NCBI RefSeq assembly: GCF_964355755.1
Contig: NC_092672.1
Span: 21,574,501 to 21,638,500 of the forward strand
DNA from: Antedon mediterranea
Lineage: Eukaryota > Echinodermata > Crinoidea > Comatulida > Antedonidae
Direction: 5' to 3'
DNA: 64,000 bases
Positions 1 to 12,605 of the stretch are shown here, piece by piece (position 1 is the stretch's first letter; the number at the start of each line of letters is the position of its first letter). The notes below the pieces were generated by a model. That model had not been told where the DNA came from and did no database searches. It saw nothing but the letters and a program-made list of their open reading frames with translations. The translations under genes and the position numbers were made by a program.

Positions 1-371
1 ATCAATATTTCACGTATTCAAATTTTTCCTACACGCTAATACGTTGTTGCTGAGATAATTTCCTTTCGGAATTGCTACCTTCGCGTTTCATTTTAAAACC
101 GTCAACATGTTAAAAATTGCAATAAATAGCGAGTCCCGTAATTTCACCTATTCTACACTGTATGTGATATGGATACAGATTATACTGTGTATACTATATA
201 TGAATTTAAATAATAAAATTCAGCAATAACAACATATCATATTCTTCAGTTCAGGTCATAATGCCAACGTGAACACTTCCTTTTGTCCTCAACCTATCCC
301 CTTAATGTTAATGTTGCACCACTTGCGCGGCGGATAACCAAACTCGTCAAAGTGACGAGTTACATGTCTAG
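1..371 (+). mobile_element. Helitron-like unit, 3' part only (array 1)
   Basis: This is the right-hand end of a type A unit cut by the window edge. It matches the ends of the following units at 1530-1903 and 4620-4992 almost base for base. It finishes with a 9-bp stem (AACTCGTCA, loop AAG, reverse complement) at 341-361, a 6-base spacer and CTAG at 368-371, followed by T. A short hairpin just before CTRR and insertion before T are the textbook 3' end of Helitron rolling-circle transposons. No protein is encoded. Confidence 0.7.
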
Positions 372-1903
372 TCTTTTTTGTCATCTTCTTTCTTTCTGTA
401 TGATTTTTGTGTAACGCTTTTCTCTAAAACTTGCAAACATAACATTTTGTTAACTATGTTAACATTTTGGCATTTATGTAACGTCGTCAAGCGAAGCTTT
501 TCATGATGTTTACAATTGCGCAACGCGACGTACGCGCGATTTATCGATTTTTTCGTATTTAACATATGTCGAAAACCAAATAACATTTTAAAGTGAAACT
601 TTGCAAAAGTTTAATTTATATCATGCGCTAACTGTCTGTTGAAAAAAAATGCGTGTTTTACACAAAGTTACGCGCACACGCGCATTTAAAATTTCAAAAT
701 GCGCAAAATTTATTTCTAATCAACTTTCTACGCGTTTCATGTCGTTTTAAGCATGTCAAAAATTCCCACGCGTGCGCAAATTTTTACGTGTGCGGTGCGC
801 ACGTAGCATTAAAAACAATTTTTTTCCGCGTGATTTATGTTTTTCCAGCCTTTTCTAATAATTTTACCAACTTTTAAACAATTTCGACTTAAAGTAACGT
901 CATACGAGCACGTCGAATTGGCCAATTTGCGCGTGTTTTTGATGAAAAAGTTAAAAAAATCGTCAAAATTATGCCTTTTTTTAAACAGTCGTAATTTCTA
1001 AACTGCACGGTCAACTTTTTGTGGATGACATTTTCTGGAAGTTGATGAGTTGTAGATATCGGATCAAGTATTAATATGGCTAACCGGACATTGTGGCGTC
1101 ATCGTGTGGCCACGCGAATATAAAATTTAGGATTTTTGTATCTTTCGTCATAGCTCATCACATTTAATAGAGCGCATCTCCACTTATCCAATATCCATTT
1201 TCACCCCGATTTTGATATTGTCTAGGTCAATCAACTATCTTTCGCATGAGTTAAAAATATTTTAATTTTTTTGACGTCATCATGCCTAAAAATTAAAATC
1301 ACGTGTGGCATCAATTTCATCTTTACAGTAAATTTTAATATGTTATAGCTCGAACGAATAAAATGTGATAATCACGATTAAAACTTTTTCTGGAAGCTAT
1401 TGGATTTTAGATACGAAATTATGTAAAAATGTTGCCTATCGGATGTTGTGACGTCATTATATGGCCAGTTTAATAAAAAAGGTCGTATTTTCATCTTTTG
1501 CGTAATAATTCATTACATTTAAAAGAGCGCGCATCAATATTTCACGTATTCAAATTTCTTCTACACGCTAATACGTTGTTGCTGAGATAATTTCCTTTCG
1601 GAATTGCTACCTTCGCGTTTCATTTTAAAACCGTCAACATGTTAAAAATTGCAATAAATAGCGGGTCCCGTAATTTCACCTATTCTACACTGTATGTGAT
1701 ATGGATACAGATTATACTGTGTATACTATATATGACTTTAAATAATAAAATTCAGCAATAACAACATATCATATTCTTCAGTTCAGGTCATAATGCCAAC
1801 GTGAACACTTCCTTTTGTCCTCAACCTATCCCCTTAATGTTAATGTTGCACCACTTGCGCGGCGGATAACCAAACTCGTCAAAGTGACGAGTTACATGTC
1901 TAG
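372..1903 (+). mobile_element. Helitron-like non-autonomous unit, type A
   Basis: The unit starts with TC directly after the CTAG of the preceding one, the expected head-to-tail junction of a rolling-circle product. It ends with the hairpin at 1873-1893 and CTAG at 1900-1903. It is about 1.5 kb, rich in alternating CG-containing words in an AT background, with repeated TGACGTCATCAT-type blocks. It contains no Rep or helicase reading frame, so it would need an autonomous partner. A 74-codon open frame at 653-877 recurs in other units but resembles nothing I know. Confidence 0.7.
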
Positions 1904-3486
1904 TTAGTTATCCGCTCATGGCGGATAACTCCTTGTAACTGTCCTGTTTCATCATCTTTTTTTTTCTGTATTCTTCTTTCTTTCTGTCATTTTTGTGCAG
2001 AGCGTATCTCTAAAACCTGTAAAGTTAACATTTCATAACTTTGTCAATATATGGGCATTCACGTGAAGTTGTGCTTTCCTATTTTTGAATGATGTCAGAG
2101 TTGCGCAACATGACTTATGCGCGTTTTTATGAATTTCGCGTATTTAACATAGATCGAAAACCATAAAACAATTTAAATTGAAACTTAGCAAAAGTATAAT
2201 TTTTATCTTGCGCTAACTGTCTGTGGAAAAAAAATGGCATGTTTCACAGAAAGTTACGCGCGCACGCACGTTTAAAATTTGAAAATGCGAAAATTCAATT
2301 TCTAATCAACTTTCTACGCGTTTCATGTCATTTTAAGCATGTCAAAAATTCCCAGGCGCGCGCAATTTTTTTACGTACGCGTGCGCACGTAGCGCAAAAA
2401 CACTTTTTTTTCGCGTGATTTATGTTTTTCCAGCCTTTCCTAGTAATTTTACAAACTTTTAAACAATTTCGACTTAAAATCACGTCATACGGGCACGTAG
2501 AATTGGATAATTTTCGCGAGTTTTTGATGAAAAAGTAAAAAAATTCGTCAAAATTTGTCAAAATTATGCCTTTTTTTAAACAGTCGTAATTTCTAAACTG
2601 AACGGTCAATTTTTTGTGGATGACATATTCTTGAAGTTGATGAGTTATAGATATCGGATCATGTATTAATATGGCTAACCGGACATTGTGACGTCATCGT
2701 ATGGCCACGCGAATATAAAATTTAGGATTTTTGTATCTTTCGTCGTAGCCCATCACATTTAATAGAGCGCATCTCTACTTATCCGTTTTCCATTTTCACC
2801 CCGATTTTGATATTGTCTAGATCAATCAACTATCTTTCGCATGACTTAAAAATATTTTAATTTTTATTACGTCATCATGTCTAAAAATGTTAATAACGTG
2901 GGTCAATTATTTTCATCTTTACAGTAAATTTCAATCTGTTATAGCTCGTCAGAATAAAACGTGATAATCATGATTAAAACGTTTTCTGGAAGCTATTGGA
3001 TTGTAGATACGAATTTATGTAAACATTTTGCCAATCGGATGTTGTGACGTCATCATATGACCAGTTAAATAAAAAAAGTCGTATTTTCATCTTTTGCGTC
3101 ATAATTCATCACATTTAAAAGGGCACGCATCAATATTTTACGTATTTAAATTTCTTCTACACATTAATATGTTGTTGCCGAGATAATTTCCTTCCGAAAT
3201 TGCTATCTTAGTGTTTCATTTTGATACCGTCGCTATGTTAAAAATTGGAATAAATGGCGGGTCCAGTCATTTCACCTATTCTACCCTGTATGTAATATGT
3301 ATACAGATTATATTGTATAATAATGACACAAAATAACAGAATTCAGCAATAACAACATATCATATTCTTCAGTTCAGGTCATATTGCCATAATCTTTTTC
3401 TGTGTGCAATATTCTAACGTATGACGTCTACGTGGCCTTTGTCGTGCGGATAACTAACTCGTCAAAGTGACGAGTTACATGTCTAG
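1904..3486 (+). mobile_element. Helitron-like non-autonomous unit, type A
   Basis: It begins with a short inverted repeat, AGTTATCCGC against GCGGATAACT, and is collinear with the unit before it. It ends with a 10-bp stem hairpin at 3455-3477 and CTAG at 3483-3486. The 3' part differs slightly from its neighbours around 3380-3450, so it is a separate subvariant and not a recent copy. No coding capacity was recognised. Confidence 0.68.
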
Positions 3487-4992
3487 TTTGTCTTCTTTCT
3501 TTCTGTATGATTTTTGTGGATCGCTTTTCTCTAAAACTTGCAAACATAAAATTTTGTAACTTTCTCAACATATCGTCATGCACATGTTTCATGATGTTTA
3601 CAATTGCGCAACGTGACTTACGCGCGATTTAACGATTTTGTCGTATTTAACATAGCTCGACAACCAAATAACATTTCAACTTGAAACTTTGCAAAAGTTT
3701 AATTTATATTATGCGCTAACTTTCTGTTGAAAAAAAATTGCGTGTTTTACACAAAGTTACGCGCGCACGCGCATTTAAAATTTCAAAATGCGCAAAATTA
3801 ATTTATAATCAACTTTCTACGCGATTCATGTCGTTTTAAGCATGTCAAAAATTCCCACGCGTGCGCACATTTTTACGTGTGCGGTGCGCACGTAGCATTG
3901 AAAACGTATTTTTTTCGCGTGATTTATATTTTTCCAGCCTTTTCTAGTAATTTTACCAAATTTTAAACAATTTCGACTTAAAGATACGTCATACGAGCAC
4001 GTCGAATTGGACAATTTGCGCGCGTTTTTTAAGAAAAGGTTAAAAAATTTGTTTAAAATATGCCTTTTTTTAAACAGTCGTAATTTCTAAACTAGACGGT
4101 CAACTTTTTGTGGATGGCATATTCTGGAAGTAGATGAGTTGTAGATATCGGATCAGGTATTAATATGGCTAACCGGACATTGTGACGTCATCGTATGGCC
4201 ACGCGAATATAACATTTAGGATTTTTGTATCTTTCGTCATAGCTCATCACATTGAATAGAGCGCATCTCCACTTATCCGTTTTCCATTTTCACCCAGATT
4301 TTGATATTGTCTAGGTCAATCAAGTATCTTTCGCAGGAGTTAAAAATATTTTAATTTTTTTGACGTCATCATGCCTAAAAATTTAAATCACGTGTGGCAT
4401 TAATTTCATCTTTACAGTAAATTTTAATCTGTTATAGCTCAAAAGAATAAAATGTGATAATCACGATTAAAACTTTTTCTGGAAGCTATTGGATTATAGA
4501 TACGAAATTATGTAAAAATGTTGCCAATCGGATGTTGTGACGTCATCATATGGCCAGTTATATAGAAAATGTCGTATTTTCATCTTTTGCGTCATAATTC
4601 ATTACATTTAAAAGAGCGCGCATCAATATTTCACGTATTCAAATTTCTTCTACACGCTAATACGTTGTTGCTGAGATAATTTCCTTTCGGAATTGCTACC
4701 TTTGCGTTTCATTTTAAAACCGTCAACATGTTAAAAATTGCAATAAATAGCGGGTCCCGTAATTTCACCTATTCTACACTGTATGTGATATGGATACAGA
4801 TTATACTGTGTATACTATATATGAATTTAAATAATAAAATTCAGCAATAACAACATATCATATTCTTCAGTTCAGGTCATAATGCCAACGTGAACACTTC
4901 CTTTTGTCCTCAACCTATCCCCTTAATGTTAATGTTGCACCACTTGCGCGGCGGATAACCAAACTCGTCAAAGTGACGAGTTACATGTCTAG
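3487..4992 (+). mobile_element. Helitron-like non-autonomous unit, type A
   Basis: Collinear with the unit at 372-1903 and very close to it, notably in the last 370 bases. Hairpin at 4962-4982 and terminal CTAG at 4989-4992. The next unit begins TC immediately after, again a CTAG-TC junction. Confidence 0.7.
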
Positions 4993-6436
4993 TCTTTTTA
5001 TTGTTTCTGTACACTAATTTGTGTAACAATTATCTCAAAAAGTTTAATGTCAATGATTACCAAAATTTCAGAATATCTTTAAAATAATATAACTTAATCC
5101 TAATCAGCTTTCCAGCGTGATCACTCATCCGTGACGTCATTTATACGCCATTTTGTGAAATCACATTATCAATCATATCTCCATAATTCATTATGACATA
5201 TTAATGAAATTCACTACAGGTAAACTTCAGGTCAAGGGTAAAAATATTAGCAAATAAAAAGTTGCGCGTTTCAAGGTCATGCACGTGAAATCGCGCGTTA
5301 AAAATTTAAAACGCGCAAAATTAGGTTTTGATTAATTTAGAGCATGAATTAGGCCATTTGCGCGTTTCAAAAAATTACTGCGCAAAAATGCGTTTTTGTG
5401 CGCACGATTCTTAAAATGCGGAAAAAATAAAATTTGATGTATAAATCACATTCTACTCACAATCCTTAGTACATTCACCAATTTTGAGTCCATTCCGACC
5501 TAAAATAACGCTATACGAGCACGTTAAAAATGACAAAATGCGCACACTAATTGTACAAAAGTGCTAAAAATGGTAAAAAATAAGGACTTTTTAAAATGAA
5601 TATAACTCTTCAGAATGGCAGATGACCCCCAATTTTTTTAACTTATTATGGAAGCCAATAAGTTGTAGATACAAATGTATATACACATTAGACGTACAAA
5701 ATGGTATGACGTCATCAAATGGCCACTTGAATTTAAAAATTAGGAATTTTTATCTTTTTGTGTGGGTTATCACATTCAATTCCGTTATTTGAGCCCGATT
5801 TTTGCACAACTTTTAGTATGTGCTTGCTCAATTAATTATTCTTCTAATGAGTTGTCAAAATTTTTATTTTGATGACGTCATCACGCGTAAAAACTTGAAT
5901 AACCTAGGTCGTGTAATTTCAGCTACACCATACATTTGAATATCTTATAGCTCTTCAGAATTAAAGGTGACCTTGAAGATTATAACTTATTATGAAATCT
6001 GATGAAATGTAGATATGAATTCATATTAAAATTAAGCCTATCGGATGTTGTGATGTTATCATATGGCCAGTTGAAGTTAAAAAGTAGTTTTTAAATTTCT
6101 TTAGTCAAAGTTATACAAATTTCAAAGACCGCGCATTGCGCTTCTACGTGTCAAATTTTCTTCCAATCCTTATATTTATTTGCTCAATTCATTATCTTTC
6201 GAAATCGTCATCTTCGAGTTTATTATTATTATACAGTATATACTGTACATATTGTATGACACATAATAGGTAGAACTCAGCACTATTAAGTGTATATGCA
6301 TCATGTCATAGGATGGCGTACATCAACTTTTAACGATCGTATGTTAACGTACATGCATGTTTAAAAAATGTTTATTTTATTAAAATGATAAAAAATGATC
6401 ACCTATAATTCGTCAAAGTGACGAATTAAATTCTAG
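4993..6436 (+). mobile_element. Helitron-like non-autonomous unit, type B
   Basis: This unit shares the overall plan and many short blocks with type A but is strongly diverged. Its 3' hairpin uses the stem AATTCGTCA (6407-6427), and CTAG is at 6433-6436. A matching type B unit closes the second array at 57739-59260. No protein-coding frame was recognised. Confidence 0.65.
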
Positions 6437-8248
6437 TTTTCATTTTGTTTGTCATTTCTGTCAGGGTCTGTTTAATGAATAGGAAAAAATATACTATTTA
6501 GTGACATGATTTATATATTTATACTTTTATTGTACATGAATGTTATTAAAGTGAAATGAGGTTGATTATTTTTTTTAACATTATGTACAAAATTGAACTA
6601 TGGTGAAATTCATGCTGTACATGAATGTTATTATAAAAAAATGTTACACCTTTGTACCAGTAACTTCCATAATGAATGAAGGAATGTTGAATACTTTGAT
6701 TTGGATGAGGGTGGGGCTACTGATATTTTTTACCTACTGTTAATAGGTTACTTAATATTATTTTATTTTTATTTTAATTTATATATCAACTGACAGATAT
6801 GAAAACCTCCACTAAAAAGTTGATAAACATGAAACAGTAACATCTTTATCTCATTGAAACATTAAACAACGGAAGCAGGTTAATAATACTGCAGTGTAAT
6901 TCTTTAATATAATAAACAGTATGAATATTATTATTATAAAGTGTTGTACATTAAACAAGCATTGCGGATTGTTTGTATATTAGAAATATGCACAAAATTA
7001 AATTATGACAAAGTGCCAGTGTAACTTGGTAGCAACAGTTTCTACTAGGCCGACATTACAATTCCTTAATCTAATAAAACAGTGCATGAATCTTATATGA
7101 ATTGATGCACATTACATAGGAGGTGGAAGATGGGTAGGGTTAATTTAAATAAGCACAATGGTGGTACTTACCTGACTGAACATTGAATACTGATTGTTGA
7201 ATGTGTCTCTCCTGGCGGAGGGAAACAACAATTTACAAAAGAATGCCATAACATGTGGAGTAGCGTGATTGTTGTTAACCTAGTTGTGTGTGTATGTTAT
7301 TATAAAATTTATTTTATCAAAATATTAAAACCACTTTAAAAATGAAATAAAAAATTTTTACATAGAACTACACGTAATACACAAAACAGTGATATTTATT
7401 AGGTCATCCTTTCACCCACTAACAAGTTTTACAATAACAAATCTTTTTTCTCATACTCTCTCTCTCTCTCTCTGGAAATGCGACTTATCTCTAACTTTCC
7501 ATACGGAAAGTCTTACGATTAAAAAATTGATGGCCGGATGGGCACCGACTGATAATTTTAAAAATGAAAATTTGTTTAAGATTAAAATTTCCATTTCCAT
7601 CTGATAATTAAGACACTGTCTAAAGGTTAAAACATTGAAGTATAGATAAGTAAACAAAGATTTTGGTTAAGTTTAATTTAGTAGTAAAACCATTATTTAT
7701 CCAACGAGAGTTGGCGGACAAACAAACAACTCGAATCCTAGATTTCCAACTTTCAGAACATAACAAATATTCTAGTGGTTAAACTATTGTTATGTTAGTG
7801 GTAATGTATTACATTATTGTTAATGCTATATTAGTGGTTAATTTTTGTTATAAATGTGTCATTATAACAGAACAAATACCCAGAGATACATTATTATAGC
7901 ATTTATGTTATAACAGTTCAGTTTATAGTCCTATTTTGATATTTGTATCTTTTTTGTTTTCATTAATTCTAAAAGCAAGTAATATATTTTAAAATACAAA
8001 TTGCATAGTTGTAAAATAAATGTTTCAAACGTAAACATGCAGTTGAAAATAAAAAAAAAGGCAAATTACTAAAAATAATGACAATGCTGTGGGTGGCTGG
8101 ATCTCAATGGAAAAAAAATTAGCAAAAAGCTAAATCAAAACGATAAAGTAAAAGTTAAAACAGCCAGACATTTTAATATAGATATCTTCTTTATTGTTTG
8201 TGTATAAATGGACATTTATGTATATTTTGTTAATATTTTTTAATTATA
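6437..8248. other. AT-rich non-coding stretch
   Basis: I see no plus-strand gene here. There is a (CT)n microsatellite at about 7455-7473. A possible 40-base exon on the minus strand at 7172-7211 is treated under findings. The small open frames around 7389-7657 and 8194-8432 have no coding character. Confidence 0.5.
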
Positions 8249-10063
8249 TCGTCACACGAACCGGCGAATCCGCAAAATGTCCATTTCGAGAAAATCGCGA
8301 TTGTAAAAAAGGCACTTTTTGCACGGTCATTTCTCGCAAGAAAATAAGCGAATGTCCATTATTTTTGTGGTTAATTATGTAAAAATATATCAAATGAATA
8401 ATTTTAAAGTGTCCATAAAAAAATATACTCATTAATTAAAGAGTAATCACTTAATTAATACATTCGTCACTTCGTGTGAAGATTATTTACCGCGTATCGC
8501 GTAACTAATCGATATTCGACGCATATTCGTCACTTCGCGTGTGAACAAGGATCTTACGCAATGACTATGAAATATGCGGTATTCGCCATGATTGCGTGGT
8601 AATGAATAGGCAGTTCCACCTAAACATCTTAGATAGGGCCCTCACGATAATAATATAAAGTAAACAAATTATTCTGTTAAAAATGCAAAAGAATAATCAC
8701 AAATCAGTTGCAAAATATAATTTATAGTAGCCTAACTGATGCACAAACATCATTTTAGCTATTTTAAATAATGCAAACACGTAAACATGGTTCATTGAAT
8801 TAAATTTAATTATTAATTTATACATTATTTTGATCTCTACATAAGGCAAGGCAATGTTAGATAGTTAGAATAAACGTTTTTAATTCAATATTCCCTTAGT
8901 AGGCCCTACGGGAACAGTTAAAAAATAATGTTGACAGTCCATTGTACAATACGGCCTTTTCAGCATATTAGGCCTACAATCATTTAGCCATTCATGACCA
9001 ATATAGTATTTATTAAATAACATTAAATGTGTTATCTGCCTTTTCTAATACAGTATCCATATTAAAAGGCTAATTTAAATTATTTACTAATTTTATGTGA
9101 TAATGTATAGCAATGTGGTCTTATTGTAGGGCATATCACAGGATACTGTGCAGGCTACCCTATATAGTATACGATAGTATTTAGTATAGCCATGCCCCCA
9201 AAGATAGTTGGTGACGCACTGATTATAATAACTATACTGTAACTATCTAATTCAAAAAGCAAAAACAAAAAAATATAAATACTCTAACATCAAAATGTAT
9301 GAATTGTTTAATAAAAATGTGTATACAGAAATGAAAGTTATTATCCTTAGTAGCATTATCCATTAACAATAAAGGTGAAATTTGATGTTTCTTTTTAATA
9401 ATCAGGTTATTTATTCTCTAAAAAATTAAATATTTCAAAATAATTATGACTATAACATTGATGTAGGCCTAATCGTTACCGTACCGTTTTGTGTATGTGT
9501 TGTCAGTACCATAATTTAATTTAATGTTTTTGCTAGTGCTCGAGTGAACGTACGAAAGAACAAACATGGAAACGTTGCATTACATTTCCTGAAATGTATT
9601 TATATAATTAGATTACTAAATAATTTATCAATAACCACAAAAATCAGTTTTTACTGGTTAAAATACTGTTCAATATTCTATAATCTATGCTCAATCTAAC
9701 TTCGCGGGACTGAAAATTTTCCATAAAATAATGGAATGTTCCAGATATATGCAATAAACCAATCAGATCACAGGCAATTAGTGACGAATTGCATATTCGC
9801 CGTTTATTAAGGTGCGTAAACAGTGTGCGCGATGCGCGTTTTACTCACACGAAGTGACGAATCGATATTCGACGCATCGTGGGACGAATGATTATAATAT
9901 CACAATATATTCGCCAAATTATAATTAAAATAATTAATTAATAAAATAAGATACGCAGTTGATATTTGCATCAATTGTTCTTTAGAATAAATACTTTCGA
10001 AATATACAAAAAAAAATTTCGCGCCAAAAATGACGATTCGCCGGTTCGTGTGACGAGTGACGA
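8249..10063. mobile_element. 1.8-kb non-autonomous TIR element
   Basis: The sequence CGTCACACGAACCGGCGAAT at 8250 reappears as its reverse complement at 10036-10055. The right end carries an extra GTGACGA, which lets the element be bounded as TCGTCAC..GTGACGA with TA on both sides (8247-8248 and 10064-10065). Subterminal blocks with CGATATTCGACGCAT and CGTCACTTCG near 8500 have inverted partners near 9850. The interior is AT-rich and holds no transposase. A Tc1/mariner-type TA target site is possible, but the exact border is uncertain because of the duplicated GTGACGA. Confidence 0.65.
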
Positions 10064-12189
10064 TATGTCAGTCACATATTTTCCATCTTCATGTTTGGTG
10101 TAGGACATTAAAACTGCATTCATTGTCATGTTTTCTGAGCTTTCAAAGCCTGTTCTTTAATATCAGTTCAAATATTCTAGCACTCTAATATTGTTCAATG
10201 TTTTTAATGTCTTGATTTGTGGTGAAAGGAATGGATGGCAGATCCAGAGGGAGAAAGTAAAGTACTTTCAATTCATTAATTAAAACACATTGTTTCAGCG
10301 CCGTGCTAATTAGTCTTTATTAGAGGTTGCCATTGCTGTTGCTGTCGTCACACAAAATTATTGTTATGGGTGTTTTGCTAAGTGGTATGACACATGTTCT
10401 TTTGCTGCGTAGCTAGATAATTCTGAAGAATATTATCAGCCTAGACAAAGAGCGCACAGGAGAAATATTTGAATACTCATTTACCCAAGCGATTCCTATA
10501 CTGTAATTTGAAAACAGTCCTGATAGTCTCTCCAAAACATTGGAGAGTTTGTGTGTTTGAAAACTACTGAAAAGATGTTCAATTGCATTTTTTGATTACT
10601 AAACCCTGCAAAAAGTGCATCAGTAGAGCGAGAACATTTAGCTCTGGAGACTGTAAAAAATTATCTTTGAGGTACCATAATGGAAGATCGCTTAAATGCA
10701 TTGTTATTGATGTTTGTTCATCAGGACAACTTTATTACGATGTCATTATTCTTAAGTATGTGAATATGTATCCCCGCTGGATGAAGTATGTAGGCCTATT
10801 TTTATTTATTAAATTTACAGCATTGTTATTACATGTTATTGTTAAGATAATAAAATTAATAAGCAGTATAGAGATTCAGCCACTGATTACCACAGCATTG
10901 TCATTTTTTAGTAATTTTCCTTTTGACCTTTTTTTAAATAAGATATAGGCCTATAGCCCTAAAATCCTAAAACACGCTCTTTCACTATGTATATTATTTA
11001 ACATAACTAGGGCAATATGATAAATTTGAAGTCGTGTCATTTTTTTAAAGTAGTTAATAGGCAGCTTTCGAAACACACGACGCAGCGATTATCGAGATAA
11101 AAAAGACTGAAATCCTACTGCGCATGCGAGAGCAAAGCCAGTTTGTTCGGCCTTCTCATCATGAGATGGGATTCGGCTGATTTGGCATATGCCTGGAAGA
11201 CATGACTTGTACTACTGATTGTATTTTATTTAGAAAGATATTTAAGAACTGTTGTGTGATGACAATGTGTTAAATTAGGCCTATAGACCCTAGTAGGGAA
11301 ATGCGATCATCATCATGAATCATGGTGATAAGGATGGCGATGGCAGGTGCTTTAGTATTAGCGATCATGTGACAATGACCTGATCGCGTTCTTATAAAAT
11401 TGAAACAGTTTATAATTCGTGATGCGAAAGGCATGCAACGGTATCCATGGTTGACTGACTTCCGCGTCTCGCATCGCCACTTTGAAAGCTCACTGTTATT
11501 GCCATACCGGAAGTACCTTTATCAGGGAATTCCCCCTGATGGTCACATTGAACGTGTGTTTACCAGCGGAATAAGTAGACTACGATCTTTTTACCAATTT
11601 TTAACACGCTATGGGAGTGTCATTTCCGACCAACTATAGGTGCCATTTATCATAAATTTACCATTTCCCAACCGTCTAGGGGTGTCATTTAACAAAATTT
11701 GCTTCACCACAGGTCCCACCTGTGCCTCATGTACTTGGTGACTGGTTGCGTCCCCTCTCCCCTTTACTAGAAGGCTGGATCCGCCCTTGTTTATGATGAG
11801 CAACAATGCCTGTTTTCTGTGTGGTGTAATTAAAAAGAAGTAAATATGATTGCAACTTCATTCTCCTTGTACCTCCTTGTACACACCTTGAAATTGAATT
11901 GCATAAATGAATAATTAAATATCAAAATGAATAATATTAAACATAATGTTAGTCCATCATGTACTTCATATTTCATATCATAAAACGCTACCAGGCACTA
12001 ATAATAGAATTAGAAGCCAGGCATATACAGTAGGCACATTGGTGGGCTGGTTTGTCCTGAATTCAACTTTTTATAGTAGCCTAAGGTGCCCCAAATACAA
12101 CATTTGGCAAAATTCTGCCAGGAAGACTTTTTTTTTCAGTAGTTAGGTAGTTTAACCTAATGTAATAACATGTCTGGTGACTCCCTACT
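10064..12189. other. Non-coding stretch
   Basis: No exon or known repeat is recognised. The 121-codon frame at 10583-10948 and the 79-codon frame at 11400-11639 lack any known domain and look like chance frames. The part around 11080-11180 is richer in CpG and contains TGCGCATGCG at 11119-11128, an NRF-1-like palindrome that could mark a promoter. Confidence 0.4.
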
Positions 12190-12605
12190 TTATTTATTTA
12201 TTATTTATTTCCTTTATTGCATCAAGTAAACAGTGATGAAGTTGACATAAATATAATAGTAAATATGTAAACACATACTGTAGTATAACACAAACCAATA
12301 GGGGTTCACCATTTGCTTTTCATAACTCAGTTACTGATCATTCACCAATCATTGAAAACTCTGTGGAAAGTAATGAAGTTTTTTGTGCGTTGTGTCCGGA
12401 CTTTGGGAAGGGTGAACGATCTAACGCGTCGGAGCTGATGGTTGTGTGTGGGAGGTTTAGGTAAGAGAAAGTGTAATATATGATCTTCTTTTTTCATTTT
12501 ATCAAAGAATTTTCTTGACAACTTCTCGCGGCGTTCAGATAGAGTGATGATGTTAAGGTATCTGCGGGTATCAGCATACGAGGTACCATCGGGGCATATT
12601 ATGAA
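12190..12605 (-). pseudogene. LINE 3' fragment: end of the reverse-transcriptase ORF plus tail
   Basis: Read on the minus strand, 12605 down to 12342 encodes a segment that matches the C-terminal end of CR1/L2/RTE-like LINE proteins. It has a TLxERRxxLxRKFF-type helix (seen here as LSERREKLSRKFF), then HILHFLLP, then a basic RTQRTKNF stretch ending at a stop. Below it lie a short 3' untranslated part and a tail of TAAA-like units (plus strand TTTATTTATTATTTATTT, near 12190-12220), typical of a LINE 3' terminus. The element is heavily 5'-truncated: above 12605 the frame loses similarity. It is a dead fragment. Confidence 0.7.

Noticed and set aside
10583-10948. 121-codon open frame
   Set aside because: No domain, no splice context and a low-complexity hydrophobic end; expected by chance in AT-rich DNA.
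11400-11639. 79-codon open frame
   Set aside because: No recognisable family; the only start is a non-ATG codon and there is no supporting signal.
12300-12462. Plus-strand open frame with CALC and a GGTAAGAG donor-like end
   Set aside because: It is antisense to the LINE C-terminal coding segment, which explains the open frame and the higher GC.
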